DNA of 38,608 bases from a bacterium. Lineage in GTDB: Bacteria; Spirochaetota; Spirochaetia; Treponematales; Rectinemataceae. Below, in pieces: positions 24,433 to 31,973 of this stretch. The first letter of the stretch is position 1. Each line of letters opens with the position of its first letter. The stretch spans positions 1 through 38,608 of the forward strand of contig JAJXVS010000002.1 in the NCBI GenBank assembly GCA_021782015.1, read 5' to 3'. The position numbers were made by a program, and so were the translations under genes. The notes beneath the pieces were generated by a model, which saw only the letters and a program-made list of their open reading frames with translations, was not told where the DNA came from and searched no databases.

Positions 24433-25595
24433 GCTTGCGCTCCGATTCTTTGGGAGATGAGTCGCGCGATCAGCGCGGCTGAGTCGGTCCTGACGAGGGC
24501 GGCGGCCGCCTTTCCGGCGGCCCGGCCCAGCTCCGGCGCGTCGAGCCAGGTGAGAATCGCCGAGGCGAGGGCCATGGGCGTGGCATCGTCCCCAAGGAGG
24601 ACCTTGGCCGCCCCCTTGCCTTCGAAATGCCGGGCATTGTCCACCTGGTCGCCCCTCGTCCCGGAGCCGGCCAGGGGCACGAGGATCAGGGGCTTGGCGA
24701 GGGCCGCAGCTTCCTGGAGGGCGCCGGCCCCCGCACGGGTTACCACGATATCGGCGGCCGCCATGATGTCGGGCAACTCGCCACGGATGAAGGCGAGGCG
24801 GCTGTACCCTCCGGCGCCCCTGTTCATGGCCGCTGCCGGGCCCGCGCCGCCCGCCCCGCCCGCCCCGCCTGCCTCGCCTGCGCCCGCCGCACCCGCCGCA
24901 CCCGCCGCAGCGCCCGTTTGATGCACGACAAAGGCGCGGCCCCGAAGCGAGGGCAGTGCTCCCTCGACGAGGCGATTGACCTGGAGGGCTCCCTGGCTCC
25001 CGCCCATCGCGAGGACGACAGGCATGCCCGCCTCGACGCCGAGGAGGGCGCGCCCACGGGCCGCGTCGCCCCCAAGGATGGCGGCTCGCATCGGATTGCC
25101 GACGACTTCCACCCGGTCGCGGAGCGAGGGCGCAAAGGCCCCGCGGGTTTCCTCCCAGGCGACGAGGATCTTTTCGGCCCTGGCCGCGTTGAGCCTCGTG
25201 GCGAGGCCGGGGGAAAGATCCGATTCGTGGGTGAACACGGGAATGCCGAGGTCGTTCGCGGCCCTGCAGGGAGGAACGCTCACGTAGCCTCCCTTGGAAA
25301 ATACAAGGAGTGGTCGCAATTCGCGGAGGATGCGTCTCGCCGCAAAATAGCCGGAAAGGACGCGAAAGGCGTCGGCGACGTTCGAGGGCGAGAACTCGCG
25401 CCTCAGCTTTCCCGAGGGCAGGGCGACATATTCGATGCCCTCAGCCTCCACCGCATTGCGGTCCGAGTCCTTTTTCGAACCCAGCCAGACGATCCGGCCC
25501 TCGAAGGATTTGCGGAGTTCGGCCGCCACGGCGAGGCCCGGGTAGATGTGCCCGCCCGTCCCCCCGCCGGTGAAGGCCACGCAGCGCCCCGTCAT
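24429..25595 (-). CDS. murG: UDP-GlcNAc:lipid I N-acetylglucosaminyltransferase MurG
   Basis: MurG converts lipid I to lipid II on the inner face of the membrane in peptidoglycan synthesis. Seen: N-terminal FTGGGTGGHIYPGLAVA, the second glycine loop GGSQGALQVN, and VVTRAGAGALQEAAALAKPLILVP with the UDP-binding region. A low-complexity Gly/Ala insertion (AAGAAGAAGAGEAGGAGG) occupies a loop of the C-terminal domain between HQTG and LAFIRGELPDIMAAADI. ATG 25595 overlaps the pgi stop; the GTG one codon earlier is equally possible. No strong ribosome site is present, so it is probably translated by coupling. Confidence 0.94.
   Translation of the reverse strand: MTGRCVAFTGGGTGGHIYPGLAVAAELRKSFEGRIVWLGSKKDSDRNAVEAEGIEYVALPSGKLRREFSPSNVADAFRVLSGYFAARRILRELRPLLVFSKGGYVSVPPCRAANDLGIPVFTHESDLSPGLATRLNAARAEKILVAWEETRGAFAPSLRDRVEVVGNPMRAAILGGDAARGRALLGVEAGMPVVLAMGGSQGALQVNRLVEGALPSLRGRAFVVHQTGAAAGAAGAAGAGEAGGAGGAGGAGPAAAMNRGAGGYSRLAFIRGELPDIMAAADIVVTRAGAGALQEAAALAKPLILVPLAGSGTRGDQVDNARHFEGKGAAKVLLGDDATPMALASAILTWLDAPELGRAAGKAAAALVRTDSAALIARLISQRIGAQA
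24841..24916 (-). repeat. 9-bp imperfect GC-rich repeat tract in murG
   Basis: Tandem 9-bp motifs (CCCGCCGCA three times, GCCCCGCCC-like units beside them, + strand) encode Ala-Ala-Gly and Gly-Gly-Ala runs in a loop of MurG. The reading frame is maintained. Confidence 0.85.
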
Positions 25596-27304
25596 CACGC
25601 GCCCGCGCCAGTCCCGAGGAGCCTCGCGTAGGCCGCCAGAGCCGAGTCGGCGGCCGAGGCCGCCAGCGCCGAGTCGGCGGCCGAGGCCGCCAGAGCCGAG
25701 TCGGCGGCCGAGGCCGCAGCGGTCCCTGTATCCAGCGCGAGGACCTTTTTCGCGAGGACCTTGCCGAGCTGGACGCCCTCCTGGTCGAAGGAATTGAGGT
25801 TCCAGGCAAAGCCCTGAAAGGCGACCTTGTTCTCGAAATGGGCGAGAAGGGCACCCAGGGCCCGCGCGTCGAGCCTGTCGCCGTGGATCAGGGTCGAAGG
25901 GCGCCCGCCGGGGAAATTCTTCGAGGCATCGGTGCCGACCTTCTCTTCGACCTCGGCCTTGCCCATCGCGAAGGCGAGTATCTGGGCGGCCAGATTGGCG
26001 TTGAGCTTGGCACGGCCCGTGGAGCCTTCGGACCGCGAGTCCCTGGAGGCCTGGTTCTCCCGAAATCCTATGAATTGGAGGGGAATAATGTCCGTGCCCT
26101 GGTGGAGGAGCTGGTAGAAGGAGTGCTGACCGTTGGTCCCCGGCTCGCCGAAGATCACGGGGCCCGTCGAGTACGCGAGGGGCGACCCGAAGCGGTTGAC
26201 GCGTTTGCCGTTGGATTCCATGTCGAGCTGCTGGAGGTGGGCGGGAAAGCGCGAGAGAGCCTCCGAGTAGGGGAGGATGGCCGTCACGGGCCGGCCCGCC
26301 CCGTTGCGGTACCAGACCCCGATGAGGGCGTCGAGGAGGGCGGCGTTTTTGCGGGGATTGGGCTCGAGGGCCAGGAGGTCTTCCTCGTGGGCGCCGCGGA
26401 GGAGCTCCGCGAAGGTCTCGGGACCGAAGGCGAGGGAGAGGATGAGGCCGCCCACGGCGCTCGTCGAGGAATAACGGCCGCCGATGAAGTCGTCCATGAA
26501 AAAAGAGGCGAGGAAATTCGGGCTCTTGGCGAGGGGGCTCGTCTCGCTCGTCACGGCGACGAAGTGCCGCGCCGGATCGAGGCCGGCGGCGGCAAGCCTG
26601 CTTCGCACGAGGGTCTCGTTGGCCAGGGTCTCCTGTGTCGTCCCGGATTTCGACACAAGTATGAAGAGGCTCGAGGCGAGGTCGATGGAGCCAATGACGG
26701 AGTCGGCGTCGTCGGGATCGACGTTCGAGATGAAGCGGGCCCCGATCGTGGCGCGTCCGGCGGCCTTCTCGGCGCGCTCCAGTGCCAGGTAGAGGGCGCG
26801 GGGCCCGAGATCCGAGCCGCCGATGCCGACCTGGACGGCCGTCGCGAAGGGCTTCCCGGTCGAACCCCGAATTTCTCCCGAGCGCACCTTCAGGGCGAAG
26901 TCGGAAATCTTCTTCCGCTCGCCTTCGTAGAACTCGTGGTAGTTCCTTCCATTTTTCACGACGGGCCCGGCGAGTTCCCCGCGGGCCAGATGGTGGAGCA
27001 CCATGCGCTTTTCGCCGGTGTTCATCACTTCACCCTCGGCGAGGAGAGCGAGTTTTTCGACGAGTTCCTGCTCCCTTGCGAGGTCGCCGAGGAGTTCGAG
27101 GAGGGCTTCGTCGACAGGGGTCGCCGCATAATTGAAGGAGAGGCCCCCTCCCATCCGGATCTCGCAGGCGCCCACGCGCTCAGCGTCGAGGCGCAGAGGC
27201 TCGGCGCGCACCGCTTGGCCGCGGTCGCGGGTTTTCGCCTCGGCCCCGCGCCCCAGAATTTTCCTTCCCGCCTCGCTCTGGTCGAAGTCCCTGTAGTGCG
27301 GCAT
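25595..27304 (-). CDS. pgi: Glucose-6-phosphate isomerase with repeat insertion near C-terminus
   Basis: Interconverts glucose-6-phosphate and fructose-6-phosphate in glycolysis. ATG 27304 (MPHYRDFDQSEAG), with AGGGG 8-9 nt upstream, gives 569 residues; the track start 204 bp earlier is spurious. Motifs: GIGGSDLGPRALY, SKSGTTQETLANETLV, EPGTNGQHSFYQLLHQGTD and LNSFDQEGVQLGKVLA with the catalytic Lys. A 9-residue unit (ASAADSALA) is repeated three times close to the C-terminus, just after the conserved helix. It is the first gene of the operon and is preceded by a good promoter. Confidence 0.96.
   Translation of the reverse strand: MPHYRDFDQSEAGRKILGRGAEAKTRDRGQAVRAEPLRLDAERVGACEIRMGGGLSFNYAATPVDEALLELLGDLAREQELVEKLALLAEGEVMNTGEKRMVLHHLARGELAGPVVKNGRNYHEFYEGERKKISDFALKVRSGEIRGSTGKPFATAVQVGIGGSDLGPRALYLALERAEKAAGRATIGARFISNVDPDDADSVIGSIDLASSLFILVSKSGTTQETLANETLVRSRLAAAGLDPARHFVAVTSETSPLAKSPNFLASFFMDDFIGGRYSSTSAVGGLILSLAFGPETFAELLRGAHEEDLLALEPNPRKNAALLDALIGVWYRNGAGRPVTAILPYSEALSRFPAHLQQLDMESNGKRVNRFGSPLAYSTGPVIFGEPGTNGQHSFYQLLHQGTDIIPLQFIGFRENQASRDSRSEGSTGRAKLNANLAAQILAFAMGKAEVEEKVGTDASKNFPGGRPSTLIHGDRLDARALGALLAHFENKVAFQGFAWNLNSFDQEGVQLGKVLAKKVLALDTGTAAASAADSALAASAADSALAASAADSALAAYARLLGTGAGA
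25632..25712 (-). repeat. 27-bp tandem repeat in pgi
   Basis: Three 27-bp units (25632-25658, 25659-25685, 25686-25712), differing at a single base, encode three 9-residue Ala/Ser/Asp/Leu-rich copies in Pgi. Confidence 0.97.
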
Positions 27305-27374
27305 CGTCTTACCCCTTTCGCTTCCATCGCTCAGGCTTCCGCCCCGTCGGCAGGAATGCCTTTCCGCCCGATCC

Positions 27375-27403
27375 ATACTAGCCTTCGCCTCCGCCTTCTT
27401 CAA
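27375..27403 (-). promoter_or_regulatory. Candidate sigma70 promoter of the pgi-murG-cvpA-holB-kinase-regulator operon
   Basis: On the minus strand TTGAAG is followed after 17 bp by TAGTAT. This leaves about 70 nt of leader before the pgi ribosome site. The match and spacing are among the best in the window. Confidence 0.6.
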
Positions 27404-27464
27404 TCCGGATTCATGAACATCCCGTCCCCGCCGACAATGATGAGTAGGACTAGGAGAGCGGATC

Positions 27465-28676
27465 ATGGCTGCAGAAATTGACAATGTCGAAAGGGAATTC
27501 GTCCTCACCGAAGCCAGGCAGCGAGGCGAACGCTTTCGCCTTCACGCGCCCGGACGCACGGGAACGGCCTTCCTCGACTCGGTGGGCAGGGAAACGCTCG
27601 TCTTCTCTCCCCTTGCCGAATCGACGTCACGCTTCCGGGCCGGTGAGGGGGTCAGCGTGCATTTTAGACTGCACGAACAGGATTTCGCCTTCGGAGCGGT
27701 GGTCTGGAAGGCCTCGGGCCCCCGTTTCGAGCTGCGGCCCCAGGGTGGGCTGTATCGCGGTCTTGAAAGGCGCTGGCCCCGCATTCCCGAACCCTCGGGC
27801 CTGATGGCGGAGCTCCTCGTGCCCGATTGCATGGCTACAGCCTCCTTCCCTCGAAGTCTCGATTTCGCCGAAATCATCCAGCCCGAGGAGACCGCGGGTC
27901 TCGATACAAAAGATCTCGGCAGCCTTATCGGGAGTTTCCGGGCATCGGCTTCCCATCTGGCCTCGAGCAGCCGTCTTCGGATGCTGCACGACGGGGCCGG
28001 ACCCGAAAACAGGGCCGAAGCCGTCGCCGCGCGCTTCGGGCGCATCCTGTACGTGCCCGCTGGCTGGTCGCCCGGCTTCCTGGAGCGCGATCCCTCGGGG
28101 TATGATCGCCTCGTGACCGAATCGATGGTGCTCGCCGCCGAGGGCATCGAGGCCCTGAGCGGCGAGACTGAACTCTTTCGATTCATCAGGGGCGAGGCGA
28201 GGGAGGGCATCGGGTCATTCTTGATCTGCCCCGTGGTGTACTGGCGCTCCGTTGTAGCCTTCGTCCAGCTTGCCAACGGCCCTGACCGCCCTCGCCCCCT
28301 CGACGACGAAGCCATTCGCCTGGCCTGGGTCTTCTCCCGCCAACTCGCCTGGTTCTTGCGGCATCACGCCTATTTCGGCGGCGAGGAGCGACAATTGGCA
28401 GCCAAGGCCGAAATTCACGACGCGAGCCCCGGAGGGCTTCAGATCAGCCTCGATCCGGAACTTCCCCTTCTGCGGCCAGGCTCCCGCTTCGACCTCAGGC
28501 TGCATTTTCCCCGCGGCCAACTTCCCTGCCGGGCTCGCGTGACGCGACGCATCGAAAGGGGAGGGCGGATTCGCTATGGCCTCTCGCTTGAAGGCCTTGC
28601 TCCCCTTACGTTGAACGCGTTGGAAAAAGGATTCTACGGCCAATCAGAATCACTGTTGCCGGATGAGCGGGCCTGA
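27465..28676 (+). CDS. PilZ-like protein with a large central insertion (putative c-di-GMP effector)
   Basis: A 403-residue soluble protein. Residues about 15-92 resemble a YcgR-N/PilZ-N-type beta domain. An RxxxR element (YRGLERRWPRIP, R98/R102) then appears where a PilZ domain would begin. Its partner motif DASPGG (319-324, matching [D/N]xSxxG) comes only some 217 residues later, followed by PilZ-like strands (GSRFDLRLHFPRGQLPCRARVTRR; IRYGLSLEGL). The stretch between (about 125-305) is mixed alpha/beta and GAF-like in pattern (GIGSFLICPVVYWRSVVAFVQLANG). I infer a PilZ fold interrupted by a GAF-like domain; DUF1577-type spirochaetal proteins are an alternative label. TAGGAG precedes ATG 27465. 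Confidence 0.75.
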   Translation: MAAEIDNVEREFVLTEARQRGERFRLHAPGRTGTAFLDSVGRETLVFSPLAESTSRFRAGEGVSVHFRLHEQDFAFGAVVWKASGPRFELRPQGGLYRGLERRWPRIPEPSGLMAELLVPDCMATASFPRSLDFAEIIQPEETAGLDTKDLGSLIGSFRASASHLASSSRLRMLHDGAGPENRAEAVAARFGRILYVPAGWSPGFLERDPSGYDRLVTESMVLAAEGIEALSGETELFRFIRGEAREGIGSFLICPVVYWRSVVAFVQLANGPDRPRPLDDEAIRLAWVFSRQLAWFLRHHAYFGGEERQLAAKAEIHDASPGGLQISLDPELPLLRPGSRFDLRLHFPRGQLPCRARVTRRIERGGRIRYGLSLEGLAPLTLNALEKGFYGQSESLLPDERA

Positions 28677-28885
28677 TGGATCTCAACGGTTACATCGACC
28701 TATCGATCAAGGTCCTTACGGATTGGCGTGTCCTCATCTGTACCGGCGCCGTCCTCCTCGTCTGGGCCATATTTCGCAGTGTCGGCGTCATCGTTCGGCG
28801 GAAACCTCGCGGCTATGCCCGTCCGAAGGCCCCCTCCCCCTCGCGGAAACCGAAGACCGAGGCTGAAGAAGGCCCTCCCTCATAG
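28676..28885 (+). CDS. Small single-pass membrane protein
   Basis: A 69-residue protein with one membrane helix (about 18-38, WRVLICTGAVLLVWAIFRSVGV) and a basic, Pro/Lys-rich cytoplasmic tail. The ATG shares a base with the stop of the PilZ-like gene (TGATG), so it is translationally coupled and may act with it. No family is recognised. The end lies 15 bp from the convergent recQ. Confidence 0.65.
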   Translation: MDLNGYIDLSIKVLTDWRVLICTGAVLLVWAIFRSVGVIVRRKPRGYARPKAPSPSRKPKTEAEEGPPS

Positions 28886-28900
28886 GCCCAGCCGCGGCCT

Positions 28901-30532
28901 TCATGACGGCAGCCGGGCTTCACGCGACCGCTTCCCTTCACTATTCGTTTCGAGGCAGCCCTTCCAGAGACGGCCTTTCCTTTCGATCAGGCGACCCTCC
29001 GCGATGAGGGAGCGAAGGGCAGCGCCAACCTCCTCCCTATGCCAGCCTTCGAGGTTCCCCGCCTCCGGAAGGGGAAAAGGCTCGCGGCCCGGACTGGCCC
29101 AGAGAGGGCTCTTCTCGCGGCACAGCCTCTCCGCGCTCGCCTCGCGATCCCAGCGCCTCGGGTGACGAGCGACAAATCGCATGATTTCTTCCTCCCCTTC
29201 GTAGGTCTCGCGCGCACTTCCGTCGCAGCGGTCGCAGCCCTGACAGTCGCCGTCGATCCCCGCCCCGAGGAGGGAAAGTAGCCCCCTTCGGCGACAGCCC
29301 TCTCCCTCGCGGGCCCAGGCGAGAAAGGCTTCCCTTCGCCTGTTTCGCCCCTCATCCTTTTCCCTTCCCCGCCTTTCATCCCGACCGAGGAGGAGAATTG
29401 CCCTGGCGGAGAGGCCGTCGCGGCCTGACCTTCCGGCCTCCTGCACATAGGCCTCCACGCTGGCCGGAGCCTCCCAGTGAATCACCGTCCTTATGTTTTT
29501 CTTGTCCACACCCATGCCATATGCACAGGTCGCGACCAGAATGCCCGAGGGCGATTCGAGAAACCAGGCTTCTGTGGCCCGCTTTTCCGGCGCTTCGAGG
29601 CCGGCGTGATAGAGCCGGACATCGAGGTCCGGCCGCCGCGACCTGATGGTCGCCGCGATCTTTTCGACCCCCCGACGCGATGAGGCGAAAACGATGAGGG
29701 GACGGGCCTCGCTCGCAAGAAGGCGGAACAGGCTGTGGCTTCGGGATAAAGTAGGCGCGATCGACCAGTGGATATTCGGCCTGTCGGGATTGCCAGCGAC
29801 AAGACGCCATGGTCGATCGCCGAAAAGTCTCCTTGCCACCGCCTCGAGAACGAGGGGGCTCGCGGTGGCCGTGAAGGCGCTGATATATCGAGGCAGAATC
29901 GCCTCGGCGATGGCTCCGATTTCCAGATATGCCGGCCTGAAGGTCTCGCCCCATTCCGTGACGCAATGCGCCTCGTCGACGGCCAAGTGGTCGATGCCGA
30001 TTCCCGCAAGCTGCTCTCGAAGCTCCATCGACGCGAGCACCTCCGGATTGGCGATCGCGATCGGCGCCTTCCCGGAGCGAAGCGCCTCCAGCCCGGCCGC
30101 CCTTTCCTCAGGCGATTGCCCCCCACGAAACACGGCCGTCGCGATGCCCGCCTGTGCCAGGCGGCGTCGCTGGTCCTCCATCAGGGCGAGCAAAGGATAC
30201 AGCACCAGAGTCGGCCTTCCCAAAACGAGGGCCGGCGCCTGAAAGCAGAGCGACTTGCCCGCTCCCGTCGGCAGGATGACCATTTGGCGCGAAGGGGCTG
30301 CCTCGGGCCGGCCGCCGGCCTCCAGGTCAGGGCCGCCGGCCTCCAGGTCAGGGCCGCCGGCCTCCAGGTCAGGGCCGCCGGCCTCCAGGTCAGGGCGCGA
30401 GCCGTCAAAGGGGCCCTCCCGATCCCCAGCCCCTTCCAGCAGATTGGCTATCGCCAAACGCTGCAGAGGATGGAAGTCCTTGATCCCAAAACGCTCACGC
30501 GCAAGGACAAGAGTCCTTTCGATATCGTCCAT
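28901..30532 (-). CDS. recQ: RecQ-type ATP-dependent DNA helicase
   Basis: A 3'-5' superfamily 2 helicase for recombination and repair. The 543 residues have the Q-motif region (FGIKDFHPLQRLAIANLLEG), Walker A LPTGAGKSLCFQ, the DEAH box VDEAHCVTEWGETFRP, AFTATASP, motif VI VQEAGRSGRDG, and the RecQ zinc-binding cysteines (CRRRGLLSLL to DCQGCDRC). The C-terminus has a winged-helix-like end but no HRDC domain. A 28-residue array of four GPDLEAG units sits between the Q motif and Walker A, a position not expected to tolerate much length; this is unusual. No convincing ribosome site is seen at ATG 30532. Confidence 0.9.
   Translation of the reverse strand: MDDIERTLVLARERFGIKDFHPLQRLAIANLLEGAGDREGPFDGSRPDLEAGGPDLEAGGPDLEAGGPDLEAGGRPEAAPSRQMVILPTGAGKSLCFQAPALVLGRPTLVLYPLLALMEDQRRRLAQAGIATAVFRGGQSPEERAAGLEALRSGKAPIAIANPEVLASMELREQLAGIGIDHLAVDEAHCVTEWGETFRPAYLEIGAIAEAILPRYISAFTATASPLVLEAVARRLFGDRPWRLVAGNPDRPNIHWSIAPTLSRSHSLFRLLASEARPLIVFASSRRGVEKIAATIRSRRPDLDVRLYHAGLEAPEKRATEAWFLESPSGILVATCAYGMGVDKKNIRTVIHWEAPASVEAYVQEAGRSGRDGLSARAILLLGRDERRGREKDEGRNRRREAFLAWAREGEGCRRRGLLSLLGAGIDGDCQGCDRCDGSARETYEGEEEIMRFVARHPRRWDREASAERLCREKSPLWASPGREPFPLPEAGNLEGWHREEVGAALRSLIAEGRLIERKGRLWKGCLETNSEGKRSREARLPS
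30311..30394 (-). repeat. 21-bp tandem repeat in recQ
   Basis: Four identical 21-bp units (30311-30331, 30332-30352, 30353-30373, 30374-30394) encode GPDLEAG four times between the Q motif and Walker A of the RecQ helicase. Identity of all copies suggests recent expansion. Confidence 0.97.
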
Positions 30533-30651
30533 GCTATCAGGACGTTCGCGGGAGTGCCGAATGCTTCAGATGAGGCGCTTTTTTCCTGTCCGCGACGGGG
30601 CCACGGAGAATGGGATATCCAAGTCTCGACTGATTCGGGTGAGGTCCCGCC

Positions 30652-31308
30652 TCACCCCTCACCCTCAAGGCCGATCCGGGGGCAGAACCCCGCAAGCGGG
30701 CAGGTGGGGCATTCGGGCTTGCGGGCGCGGCAGACAAATTTCCCGTGACGATTGATCGCGTGGGACAGGCGCGTCCAATTCGCCCTTTCGACATTGTCGG
30801 CGATGATCTTTTCCACCAGTGCAGGATCGGCCTTTTCGGCTATTCCGAGGCGACGCGAGACGCGGAGCACGTGGGTGTCGACGATGATGCCGGGCTGTCC
30901 GAAGCAGGAGGAAAGCACGAGGTTGGCTGTCTTTCTCCCGACGCCCGGCAGGATAAGAAGCTCCTCCATGCTGGCAGGCACCTGCCCTCCGTGGCTTTCG
31001 ACGAGGATTGCCGCCGATTCCCTGAGATGCCTGGCCTTTGTCTTCCAGAAGCCGATGCTCCGGATCGCGGCTTCCAATTCGGGAATTTCCGCTTCCGCCA
31101 TCGATGGGGCATCGGGCCAACGTTCGAAGAGGGCCGGGGTCACGCGGTTCACCTGCTCGTCGGTGCATTGGGCCGAAAGGACGACCGAGCACAGGAGTTC
31201 GAAGCAGGTATTGTAGTTGAGGAGGGCCTTTGCGTCCGGCCACAGGGGGCCGAGAAGGGCCAGGGTCTTCGCGAGAATGCGGGATCTGTCGTGGCTTGCG
31301 TATGTCAC
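30652..31308 (-). CDS. nth: Endonuclease III
   Basis: A bifunctional DNA glycosylase/AP lyase removing oxidised pyrimidines. The 218 residues include LSAQCTDEQVN, the helix-hairpin-helix LPGVGRKTANLVL with the catalytic Lys, the catalytic Asp in VDTHVLRVSRRLG, and the 4Fe-4S cluster cysteines with canonical C-x6-C-x2-C-x5-C spacing (CRARKPECPTCPLAGFC). The start is GTG 31308, with a -10-like TACAGT ending 6 nt upstream and no Shine-Dalgarno; it may be translated from a leaderless mRNA. It is divergent from the secreted-protein gene. Confidence 0.95.
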   Translation of the reverse strand: MTYASHDRSRILAKTLALLGPLWPDAKALLNYNTCFELLCSVVLSAQCTDEQVNRVTPALFERWPDAPSMAEAEIPELEAAIRSIGFWKTKARHLRESAAILVESHGGQVPASMEELLILPGVGRKTANLVLSSCFGQPGIIVDTHVLRVSRRLGIAEKADPALVEKIIADNVERANWTRLSHAINRHGKFVCRARKPECPTCPLAGFCPRIGLEGEG

Positions 31309-31314
31309 CTCGCC

Positions 31315-31343
31315 ACTGTAGCCGCCCCCGCCCCCTCGCGGAA
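31315..31343 (-). promoter_or_regulatory. Candidate leaderless promoter of nth
   Basis: On the minus strand a weak -35 TTCCGC lies 17 bp before TACAGT, whose last base is separated from the GTG start by 6 nt. This geometry puts the predicted transcription start at the start codon. Confidence 0.35.
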
Positions 31344-31372
31344 GCGCCCCTGTTCTGGGGGCGCCGGTGCGC

Positions 31373-31400
31373 TTGCATTGCTGGCGGGCCGTTCTATACT
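31373..31400 (+). promoter_or_regulatory. Candidate sigma70 promoter of the secreted-protein gene
   Basis: TTGCAT (31373-31378) and TATACT (31395-31400) are 16 bp apart. A GGAGG ribosome site (31412-31416) and ATG 31422 follow, giving a leader of about 15 nt. Confidence 0.6.
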
Positions 31401-31421
31401 AGTGGATGCATGGAGGATTGA

Positions 31422-31814
31422 ATGAAGCGAAGGATCGTCTTCTTAGCGCTCTTGGTCGCGCTTGCCCTCGGCTTGGCCGCCGATACCTCGGCCTATTACC
31501 CAATCCGTCTCGATGTGATGAAGATCTATTCCCACGCGGATGGCTACCGGCTTGTCTACCGCCAGGGCCCGATGGGCATGGCCGATGTCTACATTCCGAT
31601 CGGCTGGTTTGTGCCGGGCGGCAAGGCCGAGATCATTTTTGGTCATGATACGGCCTATCCCTATGCCATGGTCTTTTATAAAGATGGAGTCTTTGATCAC
31701 ATCAAGATTTATGCCTCGAGCACGAGGACCGATAGCAGCTGGGGTGTCCTCGATCCCACTGCGGGAAAGGCCAAGTTCGAGAATATAAAGGACCTTCAAA
31801 TCAAGTTCGATTAG
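31422..31814 (+). CDS. Small secreted or periplasmic protein of unknown function
   Basis: A 130-residue product with a signal peptide (MKRRIVFLALLVALALGLAADTSA, cleavage near residue 24; no lipobox Cys). The mature part is beta-rich and aromatic (YYPIRLDVMKIYSHADGYRL; DVYIPIGWFVPGGKAEIIFG). It is noticeably less GC-rich than its neighbours. I recognise no family. GGAGG lies 5 nt before ATG 31422. It has its own promoter and looks monocistronic. Confidence 0.8.
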   Translation: MKRRIVFLALLVALALGLAADTSAYYPIRLDVMKIYSHADGYRLVYRQGPMGMADVYIPIGWFVPGGKAEIIFGHDTAYPYAMVFYKDGVFDHIKIYASSTRTDSSWGVLDPTAGKAKFENIKDLQIKFD

Positions 31815-31899
31815 GGCCTCAAAGAAGAGGAAGCGTCGGGAATCGCGTGCCGAAGCCGTTTTGTCCCTTCCGGGTCTGGGCGACGGGCCCCTCCTTCGG

Positions 31900-31905
31900 T
31901 ACTAT
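31900..31905 (+). promoter_or_regulatory. Possible -10 box for the M24 peptidase gene
   Basis: TACTAT at 31900-31905 resembles the -10 of the HAD gene, but no acceptable -35 lies 16-18 bp upstream (TGGGCG at 17 bp). Weak. Confidence 0.25.
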
Positions 31906-31973
31906 AGGCGCTACGATTGAGTTCGAGGCCTTCCGCAATGGCATCGGGCCGGATCGGAAAGGACTTCTCTCCC

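Noticed and set aside
25838-27481. 547-aa plus-strand ORF opposite pgi
   Set aside because: Composition is that of an antisense shadow; pgi motifs on the other strand are unambiguous.
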